In this document: one piece after another, positions 22,560 to 32,025 of the stretch
Numbering within the stretch: position 1 is the first letter of the stretch
How the letters are laid out: each line of letters begins with the position of its first letter
Source of the DNA: Sabethes cyaneus
Lineage: Eukaryota; Arthropoda; Insecta; Diptera; Culicidae
Length of the DNA: 64,000 nucleotides
Assembly: GCF_943734655.1 (NCBI RefSeq)
Contig: NC_071355.1
Coordinates: 78,319,449 to 78,383,448, forward strand
Reading direction: 5' to 3'
Made by a program: the position numbers and the translations under genes
Notes under the pieces: generated by a model
The model's input: the letters and a program-made list of their open reading frames with translations, nothing else
Told to the model about the DNA's origin: nothing
Database searches by the model: none

Positions 22560-23305
22560 CACTCACAAGCTTAGTTCTGACTCTATCAAAACCCCGAGGT
22601 CACGTACCTATTCTAGAACTACATAGAATTGTGTTCTTTTTCCTCGTCAACGTGATTACAGAACATTTCGTTACGCTGATAGTCATAAAATTGCGTTGGC
22701 ACCAGTCGTAAAACTTGTCAACCCTTTCTTGCAACAATTGACAGTCTGTGAGAGCACAGATTGTCCATAAGATTTCAAGATCGTCAGCATATAAAAGTTT
22801 GCCATCTCTCGGTAACACTTGGCAGACGTCATTAAAGCATATGATAAACAACAGTGGTCCTAAATTGCTGCCTTGTAGGACACCTTAGGGATTATGAAAT
22901 TCATCTGATTCCGTTGATCCCAATTTGACATACAGTCGGCGACACAATTCGAACCAGCGAACTAGATTTGATGACATGCCCAGACGATTGAGTTTGGCAA
23001 GCAGAATAGGGTGGTTGACTCCATCAAAGGCTGCTTTAAGGTCGGTGTATATCGCATCGACTTGAAGTCCTTGATCCATGGAGGTGAGGCACAGTGACGA
23101 GAACTGAACTAGGTTGGTAATGGTAGATCTACCAGGAAAGAATCCGTGTTGCTCCGGGGAAATGTAAGACTTCGCAGCTTTAAAAAGTTCTTTGTTTACC
23201 AATATTTCAAAAAGTTTAGAAGTCAATTTATAAGTTTAGATGCGGCACAAAAAGAGGTAGTTAGAAATATTGCATTTATCACCCGTTTTCAGCACCGGGT
23301 TGGTC
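22560..23305 (-). pseudogene. Jockey-superfamily RT fragment (copy J2) inserted antisense in RTE-B
   Basis: The complement strand encodes SKLFEILVNKELFKAAKSYI from about 23220, then PEQHGFFPGRSTITNLVQF and AIYTDLKAAFDGVNHPILL (motif A, near 23050). QGSNLGPLLFII (motif B, near 22870) and LLYADDLEIL (motif C, near 22790) follow. The catalytic aspartates are kept, but a stop splits motif B and the 3' third is missing. Upstream, an NISNYLFL remnant of the 'NYRGI' block ends at the join near 23305, where sense RTE-B sequence resumes. Confidence 0.85.
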
Positions 23306-23377
23306 GCATAAAAAAGCGAATTGACCACATCTGCATCAGCCGAAAGTGGAGTAGGAGTCTAGTTGATGTACGCAACC
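23300..23377 (+). pseudogene. RTE-B endonuclease end (second piece)
   Basis: KKRIDHICISRKWSRSLVDV then RN (23311-23376) is the conserved C-terminal endonuclease block ('Q/RIDHI.ISR.W'), which holds the active-site aspartate and histidine region. It directly continues the element interrupted by copy J2 and is itself cut by the following MITE after the codons for VRN. Confidence 0.8.
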
Positions 23378-23748
23378 CAGCTAGCATTTTCAAATGTATA
23401 AAAAAGATAAAAATTAGCATTACGCACAGATATACATGCTAATAAATCGTATTTGATACGCAAAATTAGCAGACCCGTACTATTTTGGAGGCGATATACG
23501 TGATTACGAATAATTTTGAGCGTTACGACTGTATAAGTATCTATATACGATAATATTCGATTAAGCGCGAGTCGCTCCGTACTACTATACGATTTTGTGC
23601 TGAAAATCGTATGTATGTCAGTTATCATTATACACGATAGAAAATCAACTTGATCCCACTTTATCCAGCTTTAGTTACGGTTTCCAATTTGTTAGGAGCT
23701 ATTTAGGATAATTTTCCTACATTGATATACGAGTTGGTGCTAGCTAAA
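23378..23748. mobile_element. MITE-like insertion with AGCTAGCA ends
   Basis: CAGCTAGCA (23378-23386) is mirrored by TGCTAGCT (23739-23746). The interior repeats the core ATACGATT or AATCGTAT at least five times in both orientations. Removing the block rejoins RTE-B coding sequence (VRN|KRSADIA), which shows it to be a clean insertion. Confidence 0.55.
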
Positions 23749-24389
23749 AACAAGCGCAGCGCCGATATTGCATAACGACGTCAGTCGGTCGGTATTAGAA
23801 TCCCGAGGTGAAAAGAGCCTTCGCCGAATAACTTTAGCCCCAAGCCTCAAAGTTGCCACCTAGTGGAACCGTCGAAGAGCAATGGACCGGCATTAAGAGC
23901 GCCTTCACCAGTGACAAAACCCGCGGTAAAATGTGCAGCGGGCCAAGGGAGTGAAGTTCGATTAAAACTTGGAGGATGATCGACGAGCGAAGAGAAACGA
24001 AATCCGGGATTGAACGAACGCGATCCAGAGCGGCTAAGACGGCTACCCATCAACGATACACCGAACTGGAGAGGGCTGTGAAAAGAGCTTGTAGGCGGGA
24101 CAAGAGAGCCTGAACTAATTTCCTAGCAAAAGAAGGAAGAACCGCCGCAGACAATATTGTCAGTATTATATTGATAGCCGTTTGTTGTACGATGTTGCCA
24201 CCTGAGTGGTGCCAGGATGAATCCCGCTAAAGGACAGAGTTGGAGTTGGTTACTGACTGACCATACAGAATAACTTAAGCGATCGACTAAATATTTTGAG
24301 CAACTCTTTCTAGTCTCAAATGTCAGAAATCAACTAACCAAGCAGCGAATGATGCTAAAAGTCTGGGTGAAGTTAAGGCAGCGATTAAG
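23749..24389 (+). pseudogene. RTE-B connector (third piece)
   Basis: Frames read KRSADIA, the start of the 'ADI.SDH' endonuclease end, then decayed pieces equivalent to ERRETKSGIERTRSRAAKTA (about 23978-24037) and ELERAVKRACRRDKRA (24063-24112). This is the basic, charged linker that joins the endonuclease to the RT in RTE-type elements. At least five frameshifts or stops are present. Confidence 0.65.
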
Positions 24390-24721
24390 GCTGGCCCATC
24401 TTGAACCAGCAATATATGAGAAACCGTAACTTTCCTGGTGGACAGGGTATATCGGTGAGAGGCCCACAAAAAAGGAAACCTAACTGAATGCGGTAACTGG
24501 CGTGGCATCACATTGCTCTGTATTACTCTAGAAGACTGTTCTCCGGCAGCAGCAAGCTGGATCATGTGTAATTCATATCACAACGCTCCGTATTATATTG
24601 GAGCAGATCAACGAATTCCAGAGCTCTTTTCTGCTGGTGCTCATTGACTGTGAAGAAACATTTACCGACCCAACCACGAAAACAACTGGGGCACATTCAC
24701 GCGTGCCAGATAAGCTAATCA
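24390..24721 (+). pseudogene. RTE-B RT fingers (fourth piece)
   Basis: KKGNLTECGNWRGITLLC (24462-24515) is the 'KKGD.....NWRGI.LL' finger block. TLRIILEQINEFQSSFLLVL (24579-24638) is followed by IDCEETF, equivalent to motif A 'DFEKAFD' with the key aspartate in IDCEE. The frame ends at VPDKLI (24704-24721), exactly where the fold-back element is inserted. About 70 residues of the palm are missing when sequence resumes at 26275. Confidence 0.7.
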
Positions 24722-26274
24722 CCCATAAGTGTTCGGATGGGTACCCGGGTACCCACCGAAATGAAATGCTTCTAACTTTATCAATTCTTGACCGATTTTG
24801 GATCTTGAACCGTCAAAAGATTGGAAAATTTGTCTATTTTTAGAGCATGAGACTAACCAAGCCTGGGACCACGTCTGGTTCCCGTAAATCCGGATATCCG
24901 GGACTATGTTCCGGATCCAAAACAAATGTGTACAATTGTCAATAAAACCACACAATATTGGTATCAAAATTCATGAAATCACTCCAGGAGTTGATTTTTA
25001 TCCATTTTGAGACCATTCAACTCATAGTCTTCGGAATGGCCACTCCAGTGCAAATTCCTGTGGGGCCTTACGGGACCGCTAACATATTTGGATAGAAAAC
25101 CCTAGCAATATGTATATCAAAATTCACGAAATCACTCCAGGAGTTGAGTTTTATCCATTTTAAGTTCATTTGATAAGCTGTCCCCGGAATGGCCACTCCG
25201 GAGCAGGTTCCTGTGGAGCCCTATGAGACCATTAACATGTTTGGATAGAAACCCCAGCAATATGTATGTCAAACTTCATGAAATCACTCCAGGAGTTGAT
25301 TTTTATCCACTTTGAGTCCATTTGATGAGTTGTCTCCAGAATGGCCATTCCAGAGCAGATTCCCGTGGGGTCCTATGAGGCCACTAGCATGTTTGGATAG
25401 AAACCCTAGCAATATGTATGTCAAAATTCATGAAATCACGCCAGGAGTTCATTTTTGTCCATTTTGAGTCCATCTGACAAGTTGTCCCCGTAGTGGCCAT
25501 TCTGAGGACAACTCATCAAATGGACTCAAAGTGAATAAAAATCAACTTCTGAAGTGATTTCATGAAGTTTGACATACATATCGCTGGGGTTTCTATCCAA
25601 ACATGTTACTGGTCTCATAAGGCTCCACAGGAACCTGTTGCGGAATGGCCATTCCGAGGACATGTCATCAACTGAACTCAAAAAGGGTAAATTTCAATTC
25701 CTCGAGTGATTTCACGAATTTTGATATACATATTGCTAGGGTTTCTATCCAAACATGTTACTGGTCTCATAGAGCCCCACAGGAACCTGCTGCGGAATGG
25801 CCATTCCGGGGACAGCTTATCAAATGAACTCAAAATGGATAAACCTCAACTCCTGGAGTGATTTCACGAATTTTGATATACATATTGCTAGGGTTTCTAT
25901 CCAAACATGTTACTGGTCTCATAAGGCTCCACAGGAACCTGCTCCGGAATGGCCATTCCGAAGACAACTCGTTAAATGGACTCAAAATGGACAAACATAA
26001 ACTTCTGGAGTGATTTCATGAATTTTGATACCAATATTGTGTGGTTTTATTGACAATTGTACACATTTGTTTTGGATCCGGAACATGGTCCCGGAGATCC
26101 GGATTTATGGGAACCAGACGTGGTCCCAGGCTTGGTTAGTCTCATGCTCTAAAAATAGACAAATTTTCCAATCTTTTGACGGTTCAAGATCCAAAATCGG
26201 TCAAGAATTGATAAAATTAAAAGCATTTCATTTCGGTTGGTACCCGGGTACCCATCCGAACACTTATGGGTGTT
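24722..26274. mobile_element. Fold-back element of head-to-head 152-bp tandem repeats
   Basis: Terminal inverted repeats: ACCCATAAGTGTTCGGATGG at the left end mirrors the right end at 26255-26274, and complementarity continues for about 250 bp on each side. Between them lies a tandem array. Anchor GAAATCACTCC recurs at 24975, 25128, 25280 and 25432. In the right arm the inverse anchor AGTGATTTC recurs at 25553, 25705, 25857 and 26009. That is four units per arm at 152-153 bp, meeting head-to-head at about 25498. No protein is encoded; 60-97-codon frames inside are by-products. It sits inside the RTE-B reverse transcriptase, so it transposed after RTE-B. A transcript could form a dsRNA of about 0.75 kb. 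Confidence 0.88.
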
Positions 26275-27050
26275 AAATTTCCCGTACACATAACGGTTAA
26301 CGATGGAGCAGCCCTCGACCTAGCCGACGACATTGCCTTAGTCGCACAATGCCGAATCGATATGCACAGCAAGTTAAATAACCTCTCCGAGAACTCCCAG
26401 ACAACAAATCTCACACTCAATGTAGCAAAGACTACAGCAAAGTCTATGGTAATGAACACTGACAATTTCACCACCTTCACAGTAGAGTACAACAGCTGAA
26501 AGCCTTTCAATATCTTGGTAGATAGATGACGCCCATTTGGTAGTAGTAAGACTACACGAATCAGAAAGGCCAGAGTGTGCGAAACATTTGACGCACAAGC
26601 TCACTCAAAGTTTACTCTACATATGCAAACCCAAATTTACAACTCGAACGTTAAAATCGTATTGCTGAACACCTACGAAACGTAGTACGTCTCAGTGGAG
26701 ACAGCGTAAAAATTTCAAGTGTTTATTAAGCCCTGCCTGCAATATATCATTCATGCTGACAGCTGAATATCCAATGAGGGACTCCATCGCTGACGTCATC
26801 AACGGCCGATAGCAACAGAAATTCTAGAACGTAGATGAAAGTGGATCGGACACACCCTGAGGAAAGGAGCGAAGGATATCTGCAAAGAAGCACTCGATTG
26901 GAACCCGTGAAGACAACAGAGAAGAGTTAGACCCAGAAGCAAGCTCATGACGACCCAGCTTAACCAACGCCAACCGGGCTGTTGATGAGCGACAAGTGAA
27001 ATCCATGACGGTTAACCGTCGGTAGTAGAGATTTTTGCCCAGTGGACCAG
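26275..27050 (+). pseudogene. RTE-B palm remnant and C-terminus (fifth piece)
   Basis: ALDLADDIALVAQC (26311-26352) is the motif-C block with LADD in place of the usual F/YADD; both aspartates are kept. Then come LTLNVAKTTAKSM (26413-26451), a frameshifted 'YLG' region, and a C-terminal block RKWIGHTLRKGAKDICKEAL then DWNP near 26840-26910. The last is characteristic of RTE/SR2/BovB-like proteins. The element ends near 27050, where a MITE begins. Confidence 0.8.
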
Positions 27051-27053
27051 TAA

Positions 27054-27566
27054 GGCTTCGTGCACAAATTACGTAACGCACAGAGGGGAGGGGGGAGGTT
27101 TAGCTTGCGTTACTTTTTGTTACGCAGGGGGAGGGTGAGTCATGAGAAGAGTTACGTAACAAATTTATGAAATTAAAAAAAATTGCTGAACAAATCTGAG
27201 CAGGTAAAGACCATTTGAGCCCAACAAACTCTTTATAATTTTGGCCTCAATTCTACTCTCGATCAAAATTCTATTCTAAACTCAGAACTTGTGTTATATC
27301 ATACAGTTTGATCAGAATCCAGAATTGACATTCCGATCAAAGTGGTTTTGTTAGGAATACAGAATTGATGCGTTTCTTGAGTTTGTAAAAATAAAATAAA
27401 TTAAACGAATTGTGCGTTTTTTTTAATGGTAGGGGAGGGGGGGGAGGTTTAGTTAACGTTACGTAATTTTAAGGGGGGTTATGCTAAGTGTTACTTATTG
27501 TTACATAGGGGAGGGATGGGGTCAAAAAACTACAATTTTTGCGTTGCGTAATTTGTGCACCACGCC
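27054..27566. mobile_element. PIF/Harbinger-like MITE with TAA target duplication
   Basis: GGCTTCGTGCACAAATTACG (27054-27073) mirrors CGTAATTTGTGCACCACGCC (27547-27566). TAA flanks both ends (27051-27053 and 27567-27569). GGC termini with a 3-bp TAA duplication fit the PIF/Harbinger superfamily. Subterminal G-runs (GAGGGGAGGGGGGAGG, 27082-27097, and a matching block at 27431-27447) lie inside each end as direct rather than inverted copies. The interior is AT-rich and non-coding. Confidence 0.8.
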
Positions 27567-27569
27567 TAA

Positions 27570-27952
27570 GTAAATAAAAATTGCTAATGTGGTAGTTCCG
27601 TAGAAAAGTGCATAATAATTATAGAAAATAATTATTAATACCTTTTGGTATTTCATTTTAAAATTATTTTCTTCTTCCATTACACCTCGCTCGCTCTAGA
27701 TGACGTTTTCACTTTTCTGCGTATTTTACTCAAAAATCAATTGATCTTCCTCTGGAATCACGAAATAATTTTGGGATCTAAAGTGTGTTTCAATCAAGAT
27801 TATAGTGGAAATTAATTTAGAATAATTTAGTTTGGTACAATAAATGCAGGAAAAATAGATTTTCCACCACAAAAAAGCCTCCGATTGATCCCAAATGCTG
27901 TTCTCTGACAACAAACTCATTTTGCGCCTATACAAAACAACTACACGTAATG
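27570..27952. other. Gene-free AT-rich stretch
   Basis: No feature is recognised; a 69-codon complement frame here looks accidental. Confidence 0.4.
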
Positions 27953-28430
27953 CAGGAGGGGTCCTGTAGCCGCAAAGTTACAGAGTCTGCCTTGACAAGC
28001 GAGTGGTCGTGGGTTCGAATTTTAGTAGAATCAGGCTATTCGATGTTAAGTGACTTTTTAGTATGGGTTTTTTTCTCAGGCCCCTCCACATCCTTCCTAC
28101 TAAATTCTGCATTTACTAACAATGAAGCCTCTTGCCAGGGCAAGTTATAAGAGTGGTACTTGCTTGAGGTGCGAATGAAACCTCTTGTTCAAGGGCAAAT
28201 TATAGCTTGTTCAACTACCTGGTTCTAGGAACGAGACGCAACGTACGCAAAACGTTATGCAAAAAGTTATAAGAAACACATACACACATACACACTCTCA
28301 CTTTGGGCTGAACTTTGCTTTACCGACCGTGAAGCCTCTAGCCGGAGCTGATTATAAGAATGATACTTGCTCGAGGTGCAAATGAAGCCTCTTGTCCAAG
28401 GACAAATTATAATTTATAACTACTCTCCGC
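27953..28430 (+). repeat. tRNA-headed SINE, diverged copy, with duplicated body
   Basis: GGGTCCTGTAGCCGCAAAGT and GTGGGTTCGAAT (B box near 28010-28021), followed by AGAATCAGGCTATTCGATGT, match the two well-preserved SINEs at 29246 and 36286. Downstream, the body AAGCCTCTTGCCAGGGCAAG..TTATAAGAGTGGTACTTGC is repeated at about 28332-28366 with changes. The copy is therefore partly duplicated or two SINE tails are joined. Likely pol III transcribed when intact. Confidence 0.65.
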
Positions 28431-28830
28431 ACTTCCTGGCTCTAGAGCTAGGTAGGTTGAAAAGTAGTAAGAAGCGTAGAAGGAAAAAAGGGGTGAAAAC
28501 ACCGACACTTGCATGGAGCAGTTCAGGGGTCAATCCCGGTGCTCATTATATAGCTCTCTGCTGGTCGTAGTAACAATATCCATTCAAAACAAAAAAGCAC
28601 GTATAGCAAATTTTCTCCTGATACCCGAGAATATTAGAGACTATTTGCTCCATATGCTAAATAGAACTGAAACTCGGCACCTTGAGAGTATGAAATCCTT
28701 GGGCTGGTTTCCATCCCCGTTCCTACATAAATTAGACTTCGTTATGTATCGTTATGTAACAAATACTCTTCATTAGTTATTCTAGTTCTTAACGATTTCT
28801 GTCTTCCTCTTGGCGCCTTTGTTACTATTT
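28431..28830. other. Unrecognised stretch
   Basis: One 87-codon + frame (28513-28776) has no recognisable domain and no supporting context. Confidence 0.3.
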
Positions 28831-29245
28831 GACCAAATTCTTTCTCGTGTCAATGGTTGCCCGAATATCAACGCTTTGTCAGAGGTTACCTCCACCGAAT
28901 AGCGTAATGCATTTTTTGCGATGCTTTTCTCTGTCAGCCAAAAGCACTGGCTTTTTTATTAATTTGTTTGCCGGGGAACAATAGAATGCATGCTTTAGTC
29001 GGTGAACTTGAACTCAATCCGCTACAGCTCAATTCGTTCAATTGGATCGCACGCCCCCTTGAAACCTATAAACCAATGGAAAGTCTACAACGAGGATCTG
29101 TCGCAAGGTGAACATTTGATCCATCGTGAAGCGTCCTTCTTGGAAACCGCAAATGATATTCGTCAACAAAGGTTTCCTGCTAAGGCCTAAGTCTTTGTAA
29201 CAGAATGCGGGAAAGATTTTTGAGTACAGAATTAAGGAGAGCTAT
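28831..29245 (-). pseudogene. RTE-A RT fragment, downstream part of a SINE-split copy
   Basis: The complement strand reads NSVLKNLSRILLQRLRP then, after a stop, QETFVDEYHCGFQEGRFTMD and QMFTLRQIL (about 29240-29095). This is the finger-to-palm region of RTE-A. Sequence loses similarity below about 28960. It continues the fragment at 29712-29889 once the SINE is removed. Confidence 0.75.
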
Positions 29246-29711
29246 TGGGGGGCTCTGTAGCCGCAAGGTTACCGAGTCTGCTTTGACAAGCGAATGGTCG
29301 TGGGTTTGAATCTTAGTAGAATCAGGCCATTCGATGTCAAAGTGACTTTAGCATGGGTTTATTCTCTGGCCCCTCATCACCCTTCCTTCATGCTGAGTTC
29401 TACATTCGCCCGAAGACGCTTCTTATGGTTAGTATACTGGTATGAGCACCTAATGAGGTAATGGTTTTGAACCTCAGGAGGACTCACCAGTGCTAACTAT
29501 AACGAGGCGAAACAGGTTTGGTATAGTAGGACATGCATCGAAGCATGGGTAAAACCCTCAACACATAAGCACGCATAAAAAAATATAAGCTTATCGTTTA
29601 CTCAATAACGATAAAGCACAGAAATGCAGTGCAGAATACAGCATACGCCCGGGCAACATTACAATAGATCAATAATGTTGTGGTCAAAGTGATAAGCCCA
29701 TACAAAAAAAA
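29246..29711 (+). mobile_element. tRNA-derived SINE (copy 1) with 12-bp target duplication
   Basis: A tRNA-like head (GGGGGCTCTGTAGCCGCAAG, then GGGTTTGAATC as a one-base-changed B box) is followed by a ~390-bp body and a short A-rich end (ACAAAAAAAAAA). The 12-bp repeat AAGGAGAGCTAT flanks it (29234-29245 and 29712-29723), a signature of LINE-mediated insertion. Nearly the same sequence occurs at 36286-36747. The head type recalls mosquito Feilai-class SINEs, but family identity needs a database check. Confidence 0.88.
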
Positions 29712-29889
29712 AAGGAGAGCTATACCCCGATAATTGCCCCATTCGTGTCCATTGCCCTTTTTATAATTATGGCATATGAGATCTTCCGATCAGTTCGTAG
29801 GTAGTCTTTATACCTTTAGTATAACCTGATGGATTGCACAATACAGCCATCCGTTCCCGAACACCTGGCCACTTCCGATCTTTCGGTAT
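29712..29889 (-). pseudogene. RTE-A RT fragment, upstream part of the SINE-split copy
   Basis: The complement strand gives LYCAIHQVILKV near 29845-29810, then decayed 'DLICP..KKG', then GNYRGIALL at 29742-29716. Joined to the piece beyond the SINE it reads NYRGIALLNSVLKNLSR, so the SINE landed within the fingers domain. Confidence 0.75.
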
Positions 29890-30178
29890 CAGATTTCCCT
29901 TCTGAAAATGATCAGTACGCTGGACAATGATACTTGCCAACTCTGCGGATTCGAAAGCGAAACCGCAGAACATCTGCTCTGTCTAAACAGTGCACTAACT
30001 CTTCGCAAACTAAGAACCTTCGGTAAAGAAACAATGGATCCTTACGAAATCAGGTCTGCAAAACCCAATCAGGTAATAAACTTTATAAGAAGTGCAATAC
30101 CGGACTGGGAGAAAAGGTATGAATTGAAAATAACGAACACTTCCAACAATAGTGTTTTGTCGGCAACTAATACCTAGA
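29890..30178 (+). pseudogene. C-terminal zinc-knuckle region of a non-LTR element
   Basis: The frame at 29908-30174 contains CQLCGFESETAEHLLCLNSA, a C-X2-C-X8-H-X2-C arrangement like the cysteine/histidine knuckle that ends the ORF2 proteins of several non-LTR clades, often after RNase H. It is followed by VINFIRSA. It lies in opposite orientation between two RTE-A pieces, so it was inserted or rearranged into them. The parent clade cannot be fixed from this fragment. Confidence 0.55.
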
Positions 30179-30600
30179 CCAAAGAAGAAGTATACCACAA
30201 TAAATCAAAATAATGATCGCAGTGGTCTAACCTTCCGACAAAATGTCAAGTTCCCCTCCTTGTCGTGCACATAACAGTCGATGGCACGGTCCAGTTTCTG
30301 ACTCCGTTGATCGTTTTAAAGAACCTTTTTCTCTTATCATACCTCTCGAAACAAATCTCCGCCTCCACCAGAACGCGATCTCAGTGCTGGCGTTTCTTAC
30401 GTCGGTAAAGTCTCCTTTCGGAAGCTCTAGCATTTCGGTATTACTCTCTGGTCTGGTGTGTCACCGCTACAGCCAATTTGTGTGCCCTGGCTCGATTCTT
30501 CTCGTCAGTCGTTGCCACTCGGCGTCGAATCACTCACTATTACAGTATTACACTGTACAGTATACAGTCAATACAGTATTACACTGTATTGAGTAGTTGA
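30179..30600 (-). pseudogene. RTE-A endonuclease-RT connector fragment
   Basis: The complement strand shows, over several frames, ECQRLTREKNRARAHKLAVA-like, RRKKRQHWDRVLVEAEICFE and RYDKRKRFFKTINGVRNWTV blocks. They match the connector of the sense RTE-A copy at 43860-44130. It belongs upstream of the 29712-29889 fragment. The ACACTGTA/TACAGTATTACACTG repeats at 30540-30594 are simple sequence. Confidence 0.7.
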
Positions 30601-30642
30601 GTTATAAGCATAAATGTGAAACACAAAATGATAGGTACCAAT

Positions 30643-32025
30643 AAACGGGGTAACATGCAACAGCGGTATAACCTGCAACAACGTTCTATCGGTTGAATTT
30701 AGGCCATTACAAATATTTTATAAATTTTTTGTCCTTCCTGTGTGGGACAACTGAATGGGGGGGAATAAAAAATTTTTCTATTCGACCAAAAAAAATATGC
30801 GTTTTAAGTATTTTTACTTAAGGTTTAAATGTGAAAACCAAATCTATTGTTGCTATTCATATAGACATTATTATTTTCCTTGCAAAAACCTACGAAAAGA
30901 GAAACAAAAATGAAAGAATTTTTTTGCCCATTTTCGAAAATTCCATTGTTCTAATTTCCATTTCTGTTTCGTGTTAGAAGCATCAACTCTACGCATATAT
31001 TCATTTTTCGAGTTTTTTAGGCTGTAGAGCCACAGGCAATTAATTTTACAAAATACAACGTATATCCTACAAATTTTTGGCCCTCGACTTTTCTAGCCAA
31101 TTTCCAACGGGGGAAAGGGGGGTGGGGTCGACAAAAGCTTGAAAAATAATTTGCAATGGCCTTATATTTTATGATAACAGATCTCTTTTTCAATTCCATT
31201 CTCTTTTTTCCTGCAAAATCTTTCTTCTTTTTCGGTCTTTCCTTGCACAATCAATGATAATTATTTCTGTTTACCGCGTTAATCATGTACTTGCAAAGTC
31301 TCAATAAAAAAAATCATGTATCTTTGACGGGGTAACTTGCAACTCCACGAGGCAATCATTCCTTTTTGCTTCAAGTAATGCAAAAAGCACAGGCACAAGA
31401 TGCAGTTGGTGAAAGTTTAGTTCAGTTAGAAATATGTCAGTTTTTCTCGAAATATGCTGAAAATGGCCGTAGAAAAGGTCAGACATAAAATATCATCACT
31501 GAGAGAAATCGCCCTGCAATATAATCCGTGTCTAGCAATGATCAGTCGTAACATAATGGGGACATTCAAATATTATATAATGAAGATGAGATGACTATAG
31601 TTTTTTGACCCCGTTCCACAAAGTAACGCAATGTTTGACTAAAAACGTGCAATGCCTCAATCCACGGTAACCTCGGTCCCCTAAGTATGTTACGTAATAT
31701 ATGGATGGTCCTTATCAAGCAAACAGCTGTATCGGACTCAGAAACGAAATAGCAACTGCATAAATAACATAAAAAACTGGAATTCACAATTTCCATTACC
31801 AACCTCGTAAATTATTTTCCCGAACGTAACGTACATTGAAAGCAAAAGCATTGAAATCGCAGGTCATATTGACATTTGCATATTGAAGTCAAATGAAACT
31901 CATTCAATTTATTGAATTCATACATTAAAAAAATACATTGCTTGTTGCAGTTACCCGTCGAAGGGGTAACTTGCAATAAATAAGTTTACAGTTCTATCTT
32001 CTATCTATTGCTAGTTACCCCGTTT
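30643..32025. mobile_element. Non-autonomous DNA element with AAACGGGGTAAC ends
   Basis: AAACGGGGTAAC (30643-30654) is mirrored at 32014-32025. Subterminal copies of GGGGTAAC(T/A)TGCAA occur at 30647-30660, 31329-31342 and 31962-31976, and GTAACCTGCAACAA-like and TTGTTGCAGTTACCC mirror them. Such repeats often serve as transposase-binding sites. The 1.4-kb interior is AT-rich with no transposase. No target duplication is clear. Confidence 0.6.

Noticed and set aside
25645..26276. Several 60-83-codon frames
   Set aside because: All lie within the 152-bp repeats of the fold-back element and repeat the same peptide.
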